NCBI GenBank assembly: GCA_025458545.1 | Contig: JALOSH010000058.1 | Span: forward strand, 1-14,327 | Length of the DNA stretch: 14,327 nt | Reading direction: 5' to 3' | Origin: Hydrogenophaga sp. | GTDB taxonomy: Bacteria; Pseudomonadota; Gammaproteobacteria; Burkholderiales; Burkholderiaceae | Position numbers and translations under genes: made by a program | The notes under the pieces: generated by a model | Told to the model about the DNA's origin: nothing | Databases searched by the model: none | The model's input: the letters and a program-made list of their open reading frames with translations, nothing else | Shown: piece by piece, positions 1 through 7,774 of the stretch | Layout: every line of letters begins with the position of its first letter | Position numbering within the stretch: the stretch's first letter is position 1

Positions 1-893
1 GGCCGCGCCACGATGTTCTTCACCGCCTGCAGCTTGGGCACGTACATGCGCGTTTCCTGCGGCATGGTGAGGTCGGTGTAGGCGGTGGGAAGTCCCGCCC
101 GCTGGTTGCGTGTGATGGCGCGGCTCACATTCCCCTGGCCCCAGTTGTAGGCGGCCAGCGCAAGATGCCAGTCGCCAAACCGGTTGTGGAGTTGCTGCAG
201 GTAGTCCAGCGCCGCCCGGGTGGAGGCCAGCACATCGCGGCGGTCGTCGCGGAAGGCATTCTGTTTGAGGTCGAACGACTGGCCGGTGGCGGGCATGAAT
301 TGCCACATGCCGGCCGCGCGCGCGCTGGACACCGCCTGCGGGTTGAATGCGCTCTCGATGAAGGGCAGCAGGGCCAGCTCCATCGGCATGTTGCGGCGCT
401 CGATCTCTTCGACGATGTGGAACAGGTAGCGCTCGGAGCGCGCGGTCATGCGCTCAATGTAGTCGGGGCGGGTGGCGTACCACTGCTCGCGGTCGCGCAC
501 CAGATCGCCTTCGAGATCGGGAATGCCGAAGCCGCGGCGGATGCGTTCCCAGATGTCGGCCGGCGCCGACAAAAACACCACCGGCGGGGTGCTGGTGGTT
601 TCAACACCGATGGCGCTGAGGGTGGTCTGGGTGGGGTCGGTCGCTTTTGGAGCGGCGCTTGAGCGGCTGGCTGGCGCCGCTTCAGCGCGCTGGACGGGCT
701 GGGTTTTGACCGGCGCAGCCGCAGCAGGCAACGCGGGTGCAGCCGCTGGCGCTGTCACTGGCGCGGGCGGGCTGAGGGGTTCCAGGGGAACGCTGGCACA
801 GCCTGCGAGCATCAGGCCCAAGGCCAGGGTGGCCATCGATGGGGCTCGCCATGGGACGGTGAAGGGAGATCGCAGCGGGGTTGTCAAGCTCAT
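1..893 (-). CDS. mltD: Membrane-bound lytic murein transglycosylase D, lipoprotein (3' end outside window)
   Basis: Lytic transglycosylase that cleaves the MurNAc-GlcNAc bond of peptidoglycan in the periplasm, leaving 1,6-anhydroMurNAc ends. About 297 codons are visible; the C-terminus, where LysM repeats usually lie, is cut off by the window edge. The N-terminus has arginines followed by a hydrophobic stretch ending in the lipobox LAGC, with lipidated Cys32, so an outer-membrane lipoprotein is expected. An Ala/Pro-rich linker follows (about residues 33-90). The SLT (GH23-like) domain shows LLPFIESAFN with probable catalytic Glu180, then GMWQFMPATG and LAAYNWGQGN, matching E. coli MltD block by block. 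The ATG at 893 was chosen because it overlaps the gloB stop as ATGA, implying translational coupling, and because it gives a positively charged signal-peptide N-region. An internal Met20 would remove those charges. Function is confident; the missing end prevents counting LysM repeats. Confidence 0.93.
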   Translation of the reverse strand, partial: MSLTTPLRSPFTVPWRAPSMATLALGLMLAGCASVPLEPLSPPAPVTAPAAAPALPAAAAPVKTQPVQRAEAAPASRSSAAPKATDPTQTTLSAIGVETTSTPPVVFLSAPADIWERIRRGFGIPDLEGDLVRDREQWYATRPDYIERMTARSERYLFHIVEEIERRNMPMELALLPFIESAFNPQAVSSARAAGMWQFMPATGQSFDLKQNAFRDDRRDVLASTRAALDYLQQLHNRFGDWHLALAAYNWGQGNVSRAITRNQRAGLPTAYTDLTMPQETRMYVPKLQAVKNIVAR

Positions 894-1663
894 CGGAAAT
901 CGTTCTTCCATGCGCGCAAGGTGGCGAACACGCTCACGGCGTCGTGGTTGGTGGCAGGGTCGTGGGCCAGGGCGGCCTGCATCAGGGCCGGCTCACCGCT
1001 GCGCAGGAAGGGATTGATCTGCTTTTCCAGACCGATGGAGCTGGGCAGGGTGGGAAGGTTCCGTGCCCGCAGTTGCTCGCAGGCCCGAACATGGTCCGCC
1101 AGGGCGGTGTTGTCGGGATCGACCGCACTGGCAAACCGCAGGTTGGCCAGGGTGTACTCGTGGGTGCAGCAGACGCGGGTGCGTTCGGGCAGTTCCGCCA
1201 GCCGGGTGAGCGAGTCCAGCATTTGCTCGGGCGTGCCTTCAAAGAGGCGCCCACACCCTGCTGAAAACAGCGTGTCGCCACAAAAGAGCAGCGGCGCACC
1301 GGCCACGTCTGCGGCAAAAAAAGCAATGTGGCCCGCGGTGTGTCCGGGCACGTCCAGCACCTCGAAGTCGAGCCCCAGCGCCTGCACCCGGTCGCCACCT
1401 TCGACGCGTTGCAACGGTTCGGGCATGGGCTCGAAAGCCGGACCGATGACCCGGGCACCCGTGGCCTCACGCAAGGCCACCACGCCACCGGTGTGGTCTG
1501 CATGGTGGTGGGTGATGAGGATGGTGTCTAGAACGATCTCCGTCTGCTCCAGCCAGTTCAACACGCCGGCCGCTTCCCCCGGATCGACCACCAGCGCGCG
1601 CTGCGTCCCGTGCAACACCCAGATGTAGTTGTCGCTGAAAGCGGGTACGGGGAACAGGGTCAT
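890..1663 (-). CDS. gloB: Hydroxyacylglutathione hydrolase (glyoxalase II)
   Basis: Metallo-beta-lactamase-fold thioesterase that hydrolyses S-D-lactoylglutathione to D-lactate and glutathione, the second step of methylglyoxal detoxification in the cytoplasm. The 257-residue length matches the family (E. coli 251). The binuclear metal site is complete: THHHADHTGG gives His52, His54, Asp56 and His57; VPGHTAGH gives His108; CGDTLF gives Asp130; and CTHEYT gives His168. The N-terminus FPVPAFSDNYIW and the C-terminal glutathione-binding region ending in WKNDFR are typical. The reading frame stays open upstream, but the ATG at 1663 gives the family N-terminus. It is the first gene of a leftward pair with mltD (ATGA overlap), the same neighbours as in E. 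coli. A candidate promoter lies at 1704-1732. Confidence 0.96.
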   Translation of the reverse strand: MTLFPVPAFSDNYIWVLHGTQRALVVDPGEAAGVLNWLEQTEIVLDTILITHHHADHTGGVVALREATGARVIGPAFEPMPEPLQRVEGGDRVQALGLDFEVLDVPGHTAGHIAFFAADVAGAPLLFCGDTLFSAGCGRLFEGTPEQMLDSLTRLAELPERTRVCCTHEYTLANLRFASAVDPDNTALADHVRACEQLRARNLPTLPSSIGLEKQINPFLRSGEPALMQAALAHDPATNHDAVSVFATLRAWKNDFR

Positions 1664-1703
1664 GGGCGCGACGGTGTTGGGGTGCGATGGAGCGTGCGTG
1701 TAG

Positions 1704-1732
1704 AGTATGTCGGACAGGCCGGGCTGCGTCAG
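1704..1732 (-). promoter_or_regulatory. Candidate sigma-70 promoter for gloB-mltD
   Basis: On the minus strand, CTGACG (1732-1727) and CATACT (1709-1704) each match four of six consensus bases and are separated by 17 bases. They lie about 40 bases before the gloB ATG, in the 105-base gap between the divergent gloB and yafS genes. This is a by-eye match only. I see no equally good promoter for yafS on the other strand. Confidence 0.33.
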
Positions 1733-1768
1733 CGCGCTTGTGCCCACCCTGTCTGCGCACCACCGTTC

Positions 1769-2647
1769 ATGAACCCTTCGATTATAAGTTTGCAGGACTG
1801 GCTGAGCACCCCTCCTGGGCAGTACCTGCTGGCTTGGGAGCAGGCGCAGGTCGACCTGGCCGTGATCAATCTCTTTGGCTACAACGCCTTGCAGCTGGGC
1901 CTGCCCGAGTTGCAGGGTCTGCAGGCCAACCGCATGCCCCACCGGTGGATTGCCCTGCCCGAAGAGATGCGTGGCTGGCTGCAGGAACCCGAGGGCCTGG
2001 TGACCCGGGAAGGTGGACAGACGGTGGAGCTGGATCCCGCGTCGGCCACCGAAGCGGCGCCACGGGTCGATGAGCACAGCCCGGAGCGGGGGCCCAGGGT
2101 GGCCCTGATCACCGATGCCGCGGCACTGCCCTTTCCACCGGCCAGCCTGGATCTGGTGTTGCTCCCCCACACGCTGGAGCTCAGTGCCGATCCCCACCAG
2201 GTGCTTCGCGAAGTGGAGCGGGTGCTGGTGCCAGAGGGCAGGGCGGTGATATCGGGACTGAACCCCGCCAGCCTATGGGGCCTGCGTCAGGGTCGTGGTC
2301 GCGTGGCAGACCGGCTTGGATTGCGCATGCTCGGGGCGTCGCGCCTGTACCTGCCAGAGGCGGGCGATTTCATCGGACCCTGGCGCTTGCGCGACTGGCT
2401 GCGTCTGTTGGGTTTTGAAGTAGAGTCGGAGCGCTTTGGCTGCTACCGGCCTGCGGTGCGGACCGACAAATGGTTGCAGCGCACCGCCTGGATGGACCAG
2501 GCCGGCGCGCGCTGGTGGCCGATCTTTGGTGCCGTGTATTTTTTTGTGGCCGTCAAGCGGGTGCGCGGCATGCGTTTGCTGGGTCCGGCCTGGAAGCCCC
2601 GCCGTGTGGGTGCTGCCGCTCCCGTGTCGGTGGCCAATCGCCGCTGA
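1769..2647 (+). CDS. yafS: YafS-family methyltransferase-like protein
   Basis: Class I SAM-dependent methyltransferase-like protein of 292 residues; substrate unknown. It resembles E. coli YafS in sequence and position (between gloB and rnhA). Shared features are an N-terminal block around LAWEQAQ (residues 21-27) and a central methyltransferase-11-like region: ALPFPPASLDLV (119-130), PHTLE (133-137), DPHQVLREVERVL (141-153) and ISGLNPASLWGLR (161-173). A C-terminal hydrophobic segment, FGAVYFFVAVKRVR, resembles the end strand of the methyltransferase fold. The glycine-rich SAM motif I (D/E-x-GxGxG) expected before residue 115 is absent. From memory E. coli YafS lacks it too, so this is a family trait rather than damage. 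The ATG at 1769 is chosen because it gives the family N-terminus; upstream codons overlap the divergent promoter region. rnhA follows after 102 bases and may be co-transcribed. Confidence 0.8.
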   Translation: MNPSIISLQDWLSTPPGQYLLAWEQAQVDLAVINLFGYNALQLGLPELQGLQANRMPHRWIALPEEMRGWLQEPEGLVTREGGQTVELDPASATEAAPRVDEHSPERGPRVALITDAAALPFPPASLDLVLLPHTLELSADPHQVLREVERVLVPEGRAVISGLNPASLWGLRQGRGRVADRLGLRMLGASRLYLPEAGDFIGPWRLRDWLRLLGFEVESERFGCYRPAVRTDKWLQRTAWMDQAGARWWPIFGAVYFFVAVKRVRGMRLLGPAWKPRRVGAAAPVSVANRR

Positions 2648-2749
2648 GCGCCGGTGGCTGCCGATGGATCTTGCCCTGGTGTTCGGCGCATGGGCCCGGC
2701 AGGCCAGGGCGGGTGCGCGCATCGTTCACCCGCCGATCACCAGAAACCC

Positions 2750-3199
2750 ATGGAGACAATCGATTTGAACCACGTGGTGATGTACACCGATGGCGCCTGC
2801 AAAGGCAATCCCGGTCCAGGCGGTTGGGGGGTTTACCTCAAAGCCGGCGGTCATGAAAAGGAGCTGTGGGGTGGTGAGCGCGAGACCACCAACAACCGCA
2901 TGGAGATGACCGCCGTGATCGAGGGCCTGGCCGCGCTCAAACGGCCGTGCAAGGTGTCCGTGTATCTGGACAGCGAATACGTGCGCAAGGGCATCACCGA
3001 GTGGATTCATGGATGGAAAGCCAAGGGCTGGAAAACCGCCGCGAAGCAACCCGTCAAAAACGCCGACCTCTGGCAGCGACTGGATGCACTGGTCCACGAT
3101 GGGGTGCACCACATCGAATGGCACTGGGTCAAGGGCCATGCCGGTGACCCCGGCAACGAGCGGGCCGATGCGCTGGCCAACCGGGGTGTGCCCGGCTGA
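2750..3199 (+). CDS. rnhA: Ribonuclease HI
   Basis: Endonuclease that degrades the RNA strand of RNA-DNA hybrids (R-loops, primers) in the cytoplasm. The product has 149 residues (E. coli 155). The four carboxylates are present: Asp14 in [12 protein letters not shown], Glu52 in NNRMEM, Asp74 in YLDSEYV and Asp140 in NERADALAN. The conserved His130 in [12 protein letters not shown] and the tryptophan-rich basic handle ([12 protein letters not shown]) are also present. The start is ambiguous. ATG at 2750 has no clear ribosome-binding site, whereas TTG at 2765 has GGAG nine bases upstream and would begin [10 protein letters not shown], putting the first catalytic Asp at position 9, nearer the E. 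coli spacing (10). I report the ATG as the outer bound. It follows yafS on the same strand; in E. coli rnhA is next to dnaQ, which is not here. Confidence 0.95.
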   Translation: METIDLNHVVMYTDGACKGNPGPGGWGVYLKAGGHEKELWGGERETTNNRMEMTAVIEGLAALKRPCKVSVYLDSEYVRKGITEWIHGWKAKGWKTAAKQPVKNADLWQRLDALVHDGVHHIEWHWVKGHAGDPGNERADALANRGVPG

Positions 3200-3275
3200 T
3201 GGGCTGGCTTGTGTGCGGCGCGTGACAGCCAAAAAACCCTGGCTCGAGCTTGTGCCGGCAGCCGGAGGTCATCGC

Positions 3276-3284
3276 TGGTACATT
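3276..3284 (+). promoter_or_regulatory. Candidate extended -10 element for the RND operon
   Basis: TGGTACATT is an extended -10 (TGn) followed by a hexamer matching TATAAT at four of six bases. It lies about 65 bases before the adaptor ATG, in the 149-base gap after rnhA. No -35 box is seen at the right distance; TTGTGC at 3250-3255 is 23 bases away. Weak evidence, offered as the best candidate in the gap. Confidence 0.25.
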
Positions 3285-3348
3285 GCATCCGACATGGACG
3301 GCGCCCTGCCCATCCAGGCGTGGAGCCTCTAACCACTGCGCAACAGAC

Positions 3349-4623
3349 ATGGCGAACAAAAAGCTTTACATCGGGGTTGCCATCACCGGACTGGCCATCG
3401 CTTCGGCGGCGGCCTGGTGGTTCCAGAACCAGCCGAAACAGACCGCCCCGGAGCCGGCCGCCAGCAGCGGTCCGGGCGGTGCTCGCCCATCTGCCCCCGG
3501 GGGTGGTCGGCCGGGAGGCGCCGGCGGAGGCCCGCCCGGGGTGGAGGTGGTGCAGGTCAAAAGCACACGGCTGCAAGACGATGCCCAGGCGGTGGGTTCG
3601 CTGCGTTCCCGTCAGAGCGTGACCCTGCGGCCCGAGGTCAGCGGCCGGATTGCCCAGATTGCCTTTGCCGACGGTGCACGGGTGCAGCGCGGCCAGTTGC
3701 TCGTGCAGCTGGACGATGTTTTGCAAAGGGCCGAGCTGAGCCAGGCTCAGGCCCAGCTGTCGATCGCGCAAGCCAACCTCAAGCGCAACCAGGAGCTGGT
3801 GGCCCAGGCCTTTGTGGCGCAGCGGGTGCTCGACGAAAGCCGGGCCAACCTGCAGGTGGCCGAGGCGCAGGTGGCGCTGGCCCAGGCGCGGCTTTCTCGC
3901 ATGCGCATCACCGCGCCGTTCAACGGCACGGTGGGTTTGCGCACGGTGAACCTGGGCGAGTATGTGAAGGACGGTGCCGACCTGGTGAACCTGGAGGACA
4001 CCTCGCAACTGACGGTCGACTTTCGACTGCCGGAGCGTTACCAGTCGAGGGTCGCGGCTGGCCAGCCGGTGCGGGTGGAGATCGATGCCTTGCCCGGCAA
4101 GAGCTTCAATGCCCGGGTGCAGGCGGTGGACCCACTGGTGGACGCGAATGGCCGCTCGATCGCCGTGCGCGCGGTGTTGCCGCCCTCGCCGGGTGGCGAT
4201 CTGCGCCCGGGCATGTTCGCGCGGGTCACCACGGTCTTTTCGGTCAACGATGAAGCGTTGGTGGTGCCGGAAGAAGCCATCGTGCCGCAAGCTGGCAAAC
4301 AGTTCGTGTTTCGGTTGTTGAAGGAAGGCGAGGGCGACGCGGCCAAGCTGGTCTCGCAGCGCACCGAGGTGCAACTTGGCGTTCGCCGGGGCGCTCAGGT
4401 ACAGATCGCGCAAGGGCTCAACGCGGGTGACACGGTGGTGGTCGCCGGTCAGCAGCGACTGCAGCGCGACGGCACGGCGGTGCGTGTCGTCGACATGAGC
4501 CGCCCGGGCGGTGGGCGCCCGGGCGCGGCGGGTGGAGCCGCCGGTGGAGGCAAGCCCGAAGGCGCGCCAGCCGCCAAGCCGTCCGACAGCCCGGCGGGAC
4601 CCAGGCCCGCGGCGGGCGGCTGA
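3349..4623 (+). CDS. RND efflux periplasmic adaptor (membrane fusion protein)
   Basis: HlyD/AcrA-type adaptor of 424 residues that would bridge the inner-membrane pump encoded next to it and an outer-membrane channel. The ATG at 3349 precedes a short basic N-terminus and one hydrophobic segment (residues 6-25, LYIGVAITGLAIASAAAWWF), an anchor or signal; there is no lipobox cysteine. A Pro/Gly/Ala-rich linker spans 29-64. Then come the barrel-sandwich half (SGRIAQIAFADGARVQRGQLL), a coiled-coil hairpin rich in Gln/Ala (about 125-185), the second lipoyl half (RMRITAPFNGTVGLRTVNLGEYV), the beta-barrel (PGMFARVTTVF) and the membrane-proximal domain. The last 41 residues are another Gly/Pro/Ala-rich tail. 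The RND pump gene begins 18 bases after the stop, so the two form an operon. I cannot assign a specific named system. Confidence 0.92.
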   Translation: MANKKLYIGVAITGLAIASAAAWWFQNQPKQTAPEPAASSGPGGARPSAPGGGRPGGAGGGPPGVEVVQVKSTRLQDDAQAVGSLRSRQSVTLRPEVSGRIAQIAFADGARVQRGQLLVQLDDVLQRAELSQAQAQLSIAQANLKRNQELVAQAFVAQRVLDESRANLQVAEAQVALAQARLSRMRITAPFNGTVGLRTVNLGEYVKDGADLVNLEDTSQLTVDFRLPERYQSRVAAGQPVRVEIDALPGKSFNARVQAVDPLVDANGRSIAVRAVLPPSPGGDLRPGMFARVTTVFSVNDEALVVPEEAIVPQAGKQFVFRLLKEGEGDAAKLVSQRTEVQLGVRRGAQVQIAQGLNAGDTVVVAGQQRLQRDGTAVRVVDMSRPGGGRPGAAGGAAGGGKPEGAPAAKPSDSPAGPRPAAGG

Positions 4624-4641
4624 TTTCGCGAGAGGACTGCC

Positions 4642-7600
4642 ATGCAATTGCCCGAAATCTCGATCCGGCGCCCGGTTTTTGCCAGCGTGTTGTCCCTGTT
4701 GATCCTGCTGGTGGGCTGGGTCTCGTTTCAGGGTCTCACCGTGCGCGAGTATCCCAAGATCGACGAGCCCACGGTTTCGGTGCAGACGCGTTTCACCGGC
4801 GCTTCCAGCGAGGTGATGGAGTCGCAGGTCACCAAAACGCTTGAAGACTCGCTGGCTGGCATTGAAGGGGTGGACGTGATCACCTCTTCCAGCCGCCAGG
4901 AGCAGAGCAACATCACGGTGCGCTTCAAGCTGGAACGCGACCCGGACGCCGCCGCCGCCGATGTGCGCGACAAGGTCAACCGGGTGCGTCAGCGCCTGCC
5001 GCAAGGCATCGACGAGCCGGTGATCGCCAAGGTCGAAGCCGATGCGTTTCCGGTGATCTGGCTGGCCCTGAGTTCCGACACCCACGATGCGCTGCAACTG
5101 TCGGACTTTGCCAACCGCATCGCCAAACCGGTGCTGCAGACCGCACCCGGCGCTGCCGATGTGCGGGTGTTCGGCGAACGCAAGTATTCGATGCGCATCT
5201 GGATCGATCCCGATCGGCTGGCGGCCTACCGCCTGACGGTTCAGGATGTGGAAGAGGCGCTGCGCCGCTCCAATCTGGAGGTGCCGGCCGGTCGCATCGA
5301 GAGCACCCAGCGCGAGTTCAATGTGACCGCCGCCACCGACCTGCAGACGCCACAGCAGTTTCGAGAGGTGACGATCCGGACCGTGAATGGTCAATCCATT
5401 CGGCTCGGAGACGTGGCGCGTGTGGTGAGGGGTCCGCAGGACGAGCGCAGCACGGTGCGGCTGAACGGTCGCGACTCGGTGTCGCTGGGCGTGATCCGCC
5501 AGGCCACCGCCAACCCTCTGGAGCTCTCGGCTGGCGTTCGACAATTGTTGGAAAAAGTCAAGGCCGACCTGCCGCCGGGCGTGAGTGTCGACATCGCCAA
5601 CGACAACTCGGTGTTCATCGACCGATCGATCAAGGCGGTCTACACCACCATCGCCGAAGCGGTGGTGCTGGTGGCTCTCGTCATCTTCGTGTTTCTGCGC
5701 ACGGTGCGGGCGTCCATCATCCCGCTGGTTACCATCCCGGTGAGCCTGATCGGAACCTTCGCGCTGATGGCGCTGTTCGGTTTTTCCATCAACACGCTCA
5801 CACTGCTGGCGCTGGTGCTGGCCATCGGTCTGGTCGTGGACGACGCCATCGTGGTGCTGGAAAACATTTACCGCCACATTGAAGCGGGCATGAAACCCTT
5901 TGATGCCGCCATCAAAGGCGCGCGCGAGATCGGATTTGCGGTGGTCGCCATGACGCTGACCTTGGCCGCGGTGTACGCGCCGCTGGCTTTCACGCCCGGG
6001 CGCACCGGACGGCTGTTTGCCGAATTCGCCCTCGCGCTGGCCGGTGCGGTGGTGGTCTCGGGCTTTGTGGCGCTCACCCTCTCGCCCATGATGAGCAGCA
6101 AGCTGCTGCGCCACAACCCCAACCCGGGCTGGTTCGACCGTGGCATGGAGCGGGTGTTGGTGGGCCTGACGAACGGCTACAGCAGCGTGCTGGCGATGGC
6201 GCTGCGCGCCCGCTGGCTGGTGGTGGGTGTGATGCTGGCCAGCGCGGTGGGCAGCTGGTGGTTGCTGCAGACCACCAAGCAGGAGCTGGCACCGCTGGAA
6301 GACCGGGGCGTGATCCTGGTCAACCTCAACGGACCGGACGGCGCCACGCTGGCCTACACCCGCCGGTACGCCGAAGCGGTGGAGCGCATCGGTTCGGACT
6401 ACCCCGAGTTCGACCGCATCTTCAGCAACATCGGCAACCCCACGGTGGCGCAGGGCACGGTGTTTCTCCGCGCCAAGCCCTGGGAAGAGCGTGAGCGCAC
6501 CACCCAGGAGATTGCAAGAGAGGTTGCGCCGCGCATCGCAGCGCTGCCGGGCATCAGCGCATTCCCGATCACACCGCCGTCGCTCGGTCAGGGCTTCCGC
6601 GAGCGGCCCATCAACTACGTGCTCGTCACCAGCGACAGCTACCAGAGCCTGGCCCAGACGGTGCGGCGCTTTCAGGACGAGATGGCCAAATACCCCGGCT
6701 TTGTGCAGGTGGACACCGATCTGCGCCTGAACAAGCCCGAGATCCGCATGGACGTGGACCGCGAGCGGGCCGCCGACATGGGCGTGAGTGTGGACGCGAT
6801 CGCGCGCACGGTGGAAACCATGCTGGGTGGACGCACCGTCACCCGCTACAAACAAGGCGGTGAACAGTACGACGTGGTGGTGCAGACCGAGAGCCTGCAA
6901 CGCAATGCGCCCGACGACATCGACAAACTCTTTGTTCGCGGACGCAACGACGCCATGATTCCGCTGGCCTCGCTGGTGCAATTGCGCGAGGTGGTGGTGC
7001 CGCGCGAGCTGAACCACTTTGGCCAGCGGCGCAGCGCGTCCATCACCGCCAACCTGGCGCCCGATCTGGCGCTCGGCGATGCCCTGCAGATCATGGACAA
7101 CATCGCGGCCGAGGTGTTGCCGGCCGGCACCACCACCGACCTGAACGGTCAGAGTCGCGAGTTCAAGAATTCCTCGGGCTCTCTGGCCATTGTGTTCGCG
7201 CTCTCGCTGCTGTTCATCTACCTGGTGCTGGCGGCGCAATTCGAGAGTTTTGTCGATCCCTTCATCATCATGCTCAGCGTGCCGCTGTCGATGCTGGGCG
7301 CGTTGCTGGCGCTCAAGTTCACCGGGGGCACGCTCAACGTGTTCAGCCAGATCGGGCTCATCACCCTGGTGGGGTTGATCACCAAACATGGCATCCTGAT
7401 CGTCGAGTTCGCCAACCAGCTGCGCGAAGACGGCAAGAGCAAGCTCGATGCGGTCAAAGAGGCCGCGGCGCTCCGCCTGCGCCCCATCCTCATGACCACC
7501 GGCGCCATGGTGCTGGGCGCCATCCCGCTGGCCCTGGCCACGGGCGCTGGGGCCGAGAGCCGCCAGCAGATCGGCTGGGTCATCGTCGGCGGCATGAGCT

Positions 7601-7728
7601 TGGGCACGCTGCTGACCATTTTTGTGGTGCCCACCATGTACATGCTGCTGGCACGCGGTCGCCAAGTTTCACGTCCGCAACCGCCAGAAGAAGCCCAACC
7701 CAGTCACGAGCTGCTCGTCGCCAAGTGA
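4642..7728 (+). CDS. RND-family efflux pump, inner-membrane permease (HAE1/AcrB type)
   Basis: Proton-driven resistance-nodulation-division transporter of 1028 residues, the usual length. The start MQLPEISIRRPVFASVLSLL is the classic HAE1 N-terminus (first membrane helix about 10-30), and AGAGG-like purine-rich sequence lies before the ATG. Two homologous halves each have a large periplasmic porter/docking loop followed by helices. Helix 4 carries the proton-relay aspartates Asp400-Asp401 (LVVDDAIVVLENIYRHIE). Helix 10 carries Lys915 (LITKHGILIVEFAN), equivalent to AcrB Lys940. Other blocks include PLVTIPVSLIGTF, RLRPILMTTGAMVLGAIPLA and FVVPTMY. Substrates cannot be read from sequence; multidrug or solvent export is the family default. 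It follows the adaptor gene by 18 bases. No TolC-like channel gene is present, so a channel encoded elsewhere would be needed. Confidence 0.95.
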   Translation: MQLPEISIRRPVFASVLSLLILLVGWVSFQGLTVREYPKIDEPTVSVQTRFTGASSEVMESQVTKTLEDSLAGIEGVDVITSSSRQEQSNITVRFKLERDPDAAAADVRDKVNRVRQRLPQGIDEPVIAKVEADAFPVIWLALSSDTHDALQLSDFANRIAKPVLQTAPGAADVRVFGERKYSMRIWIDPDRLAAYRLTVQDVEEALRRSNLEVPAGRIESTQREFNVTAATDLQTPQQFREVTIRTVNGQSIRLGDVARVVRGPQDERSTVRLNGRDSVSLGVIRQATANPLELSAGVRQLLEKVKADLPPGVSVDIANDNSVFIDRSIKAVYTTIAEAVVLVALVIFVFLRTVRASIIPLVTIPVSLIGTFALMALFGFSINTLTLLALVLAIGLVVDDAIVVLENIYRHIEAGMKPFDAAIKGAREIGFAVVAMTLTLAAVYAPLAFTPGRTGRLFAEFALALAGAVVVSGFVALTLSPMMSSKLLRHNPNPGWFDRGMERVLVGLTNGYSSVLAMALRARWLVVGVMLASAVGSWWLLQTTKQELAPLEDRGVILVNLNGPDGATLAYTRRYAEAVERIGSDYPEFDRIFSNIGNPTVAQGTVFLRAKPWEERERTTQEIAREVAPRIAALPGISAFPITPPSLGQGFRERPINYVLVTSDSYQSLAQTVRRFQDEMAKYPGFVQVDTDLRLNKPEIRMDVDRERAADMGVSVDAIARTVETMLGGRTVTRYKQGGEQYDVVVQTESLQRNAPDDIDKLFVRGRNDAMIPLASLVQLREVVVPRELNHFGQRRSASITANLAPDLALGDALQIMDNIAAEVLPAGTTTDLNGQSREFKNSSGSLAIVFALSLLFIYLVLAAQFESFVDPFIIMLSVPLSMLGALLALKFTGGTLNVFSQIGLITLVGLITKHGILIVEFANQLREDGKSKLDAVKEAAALRLRPILMTTGAMVLGAIPLALATGAGAESRQQIGWVIVGGMSLGTLLTIFVVPTMYMLLARGRQVSRPQPPEEAQPSHELLVAK

Positions 7729-7733
7729 AGAAG

Positions 7734-7774
7734 GCGGGCTTGCTGGCCCGCGGTGATCTTGGTGTCAGATCACC
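7734..7774. terminator. Tandem hairpins at the convergent RND pump / moeA junction
   Basis: Two adjacent perfect inverted repeats fill the short gap between the convergent genes. GCGGGC (7734-7739) pairs with GCCCGC (7746-7751) around a 6-base loop. GGTGATCT (7752-7759) pairs with AGATCACC (7767-7774) around a 7-base loop that includes part of the moeA stop codon. No long T-run follows on either strand; the minus strand has CTTCTTC after the second hairpin it meets. Probably a weak bidirectional terminator or a 3'-end protecting structure. Confidence 0.45.

Noticed and set aside
3200..3348. Terminator or riboswitch between rnhA and the RND adaptor
   Set aside because: Only short GC-rich partial pairings such as GCCGGC are visible; no stable stem with a T-run and no conserved aptamer pattern recognised.
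3007..7665. Open frame of about 1550 codons on the minus strand opposite the RND genes
   Set aside because: Translation is dominated by His/Arg/Gln/Gly repeats typical of the antisense of GC-rich coding DNA, it matches no family I know, and the plus strand encodes two clear efflux proteins plus the end of rnhA.
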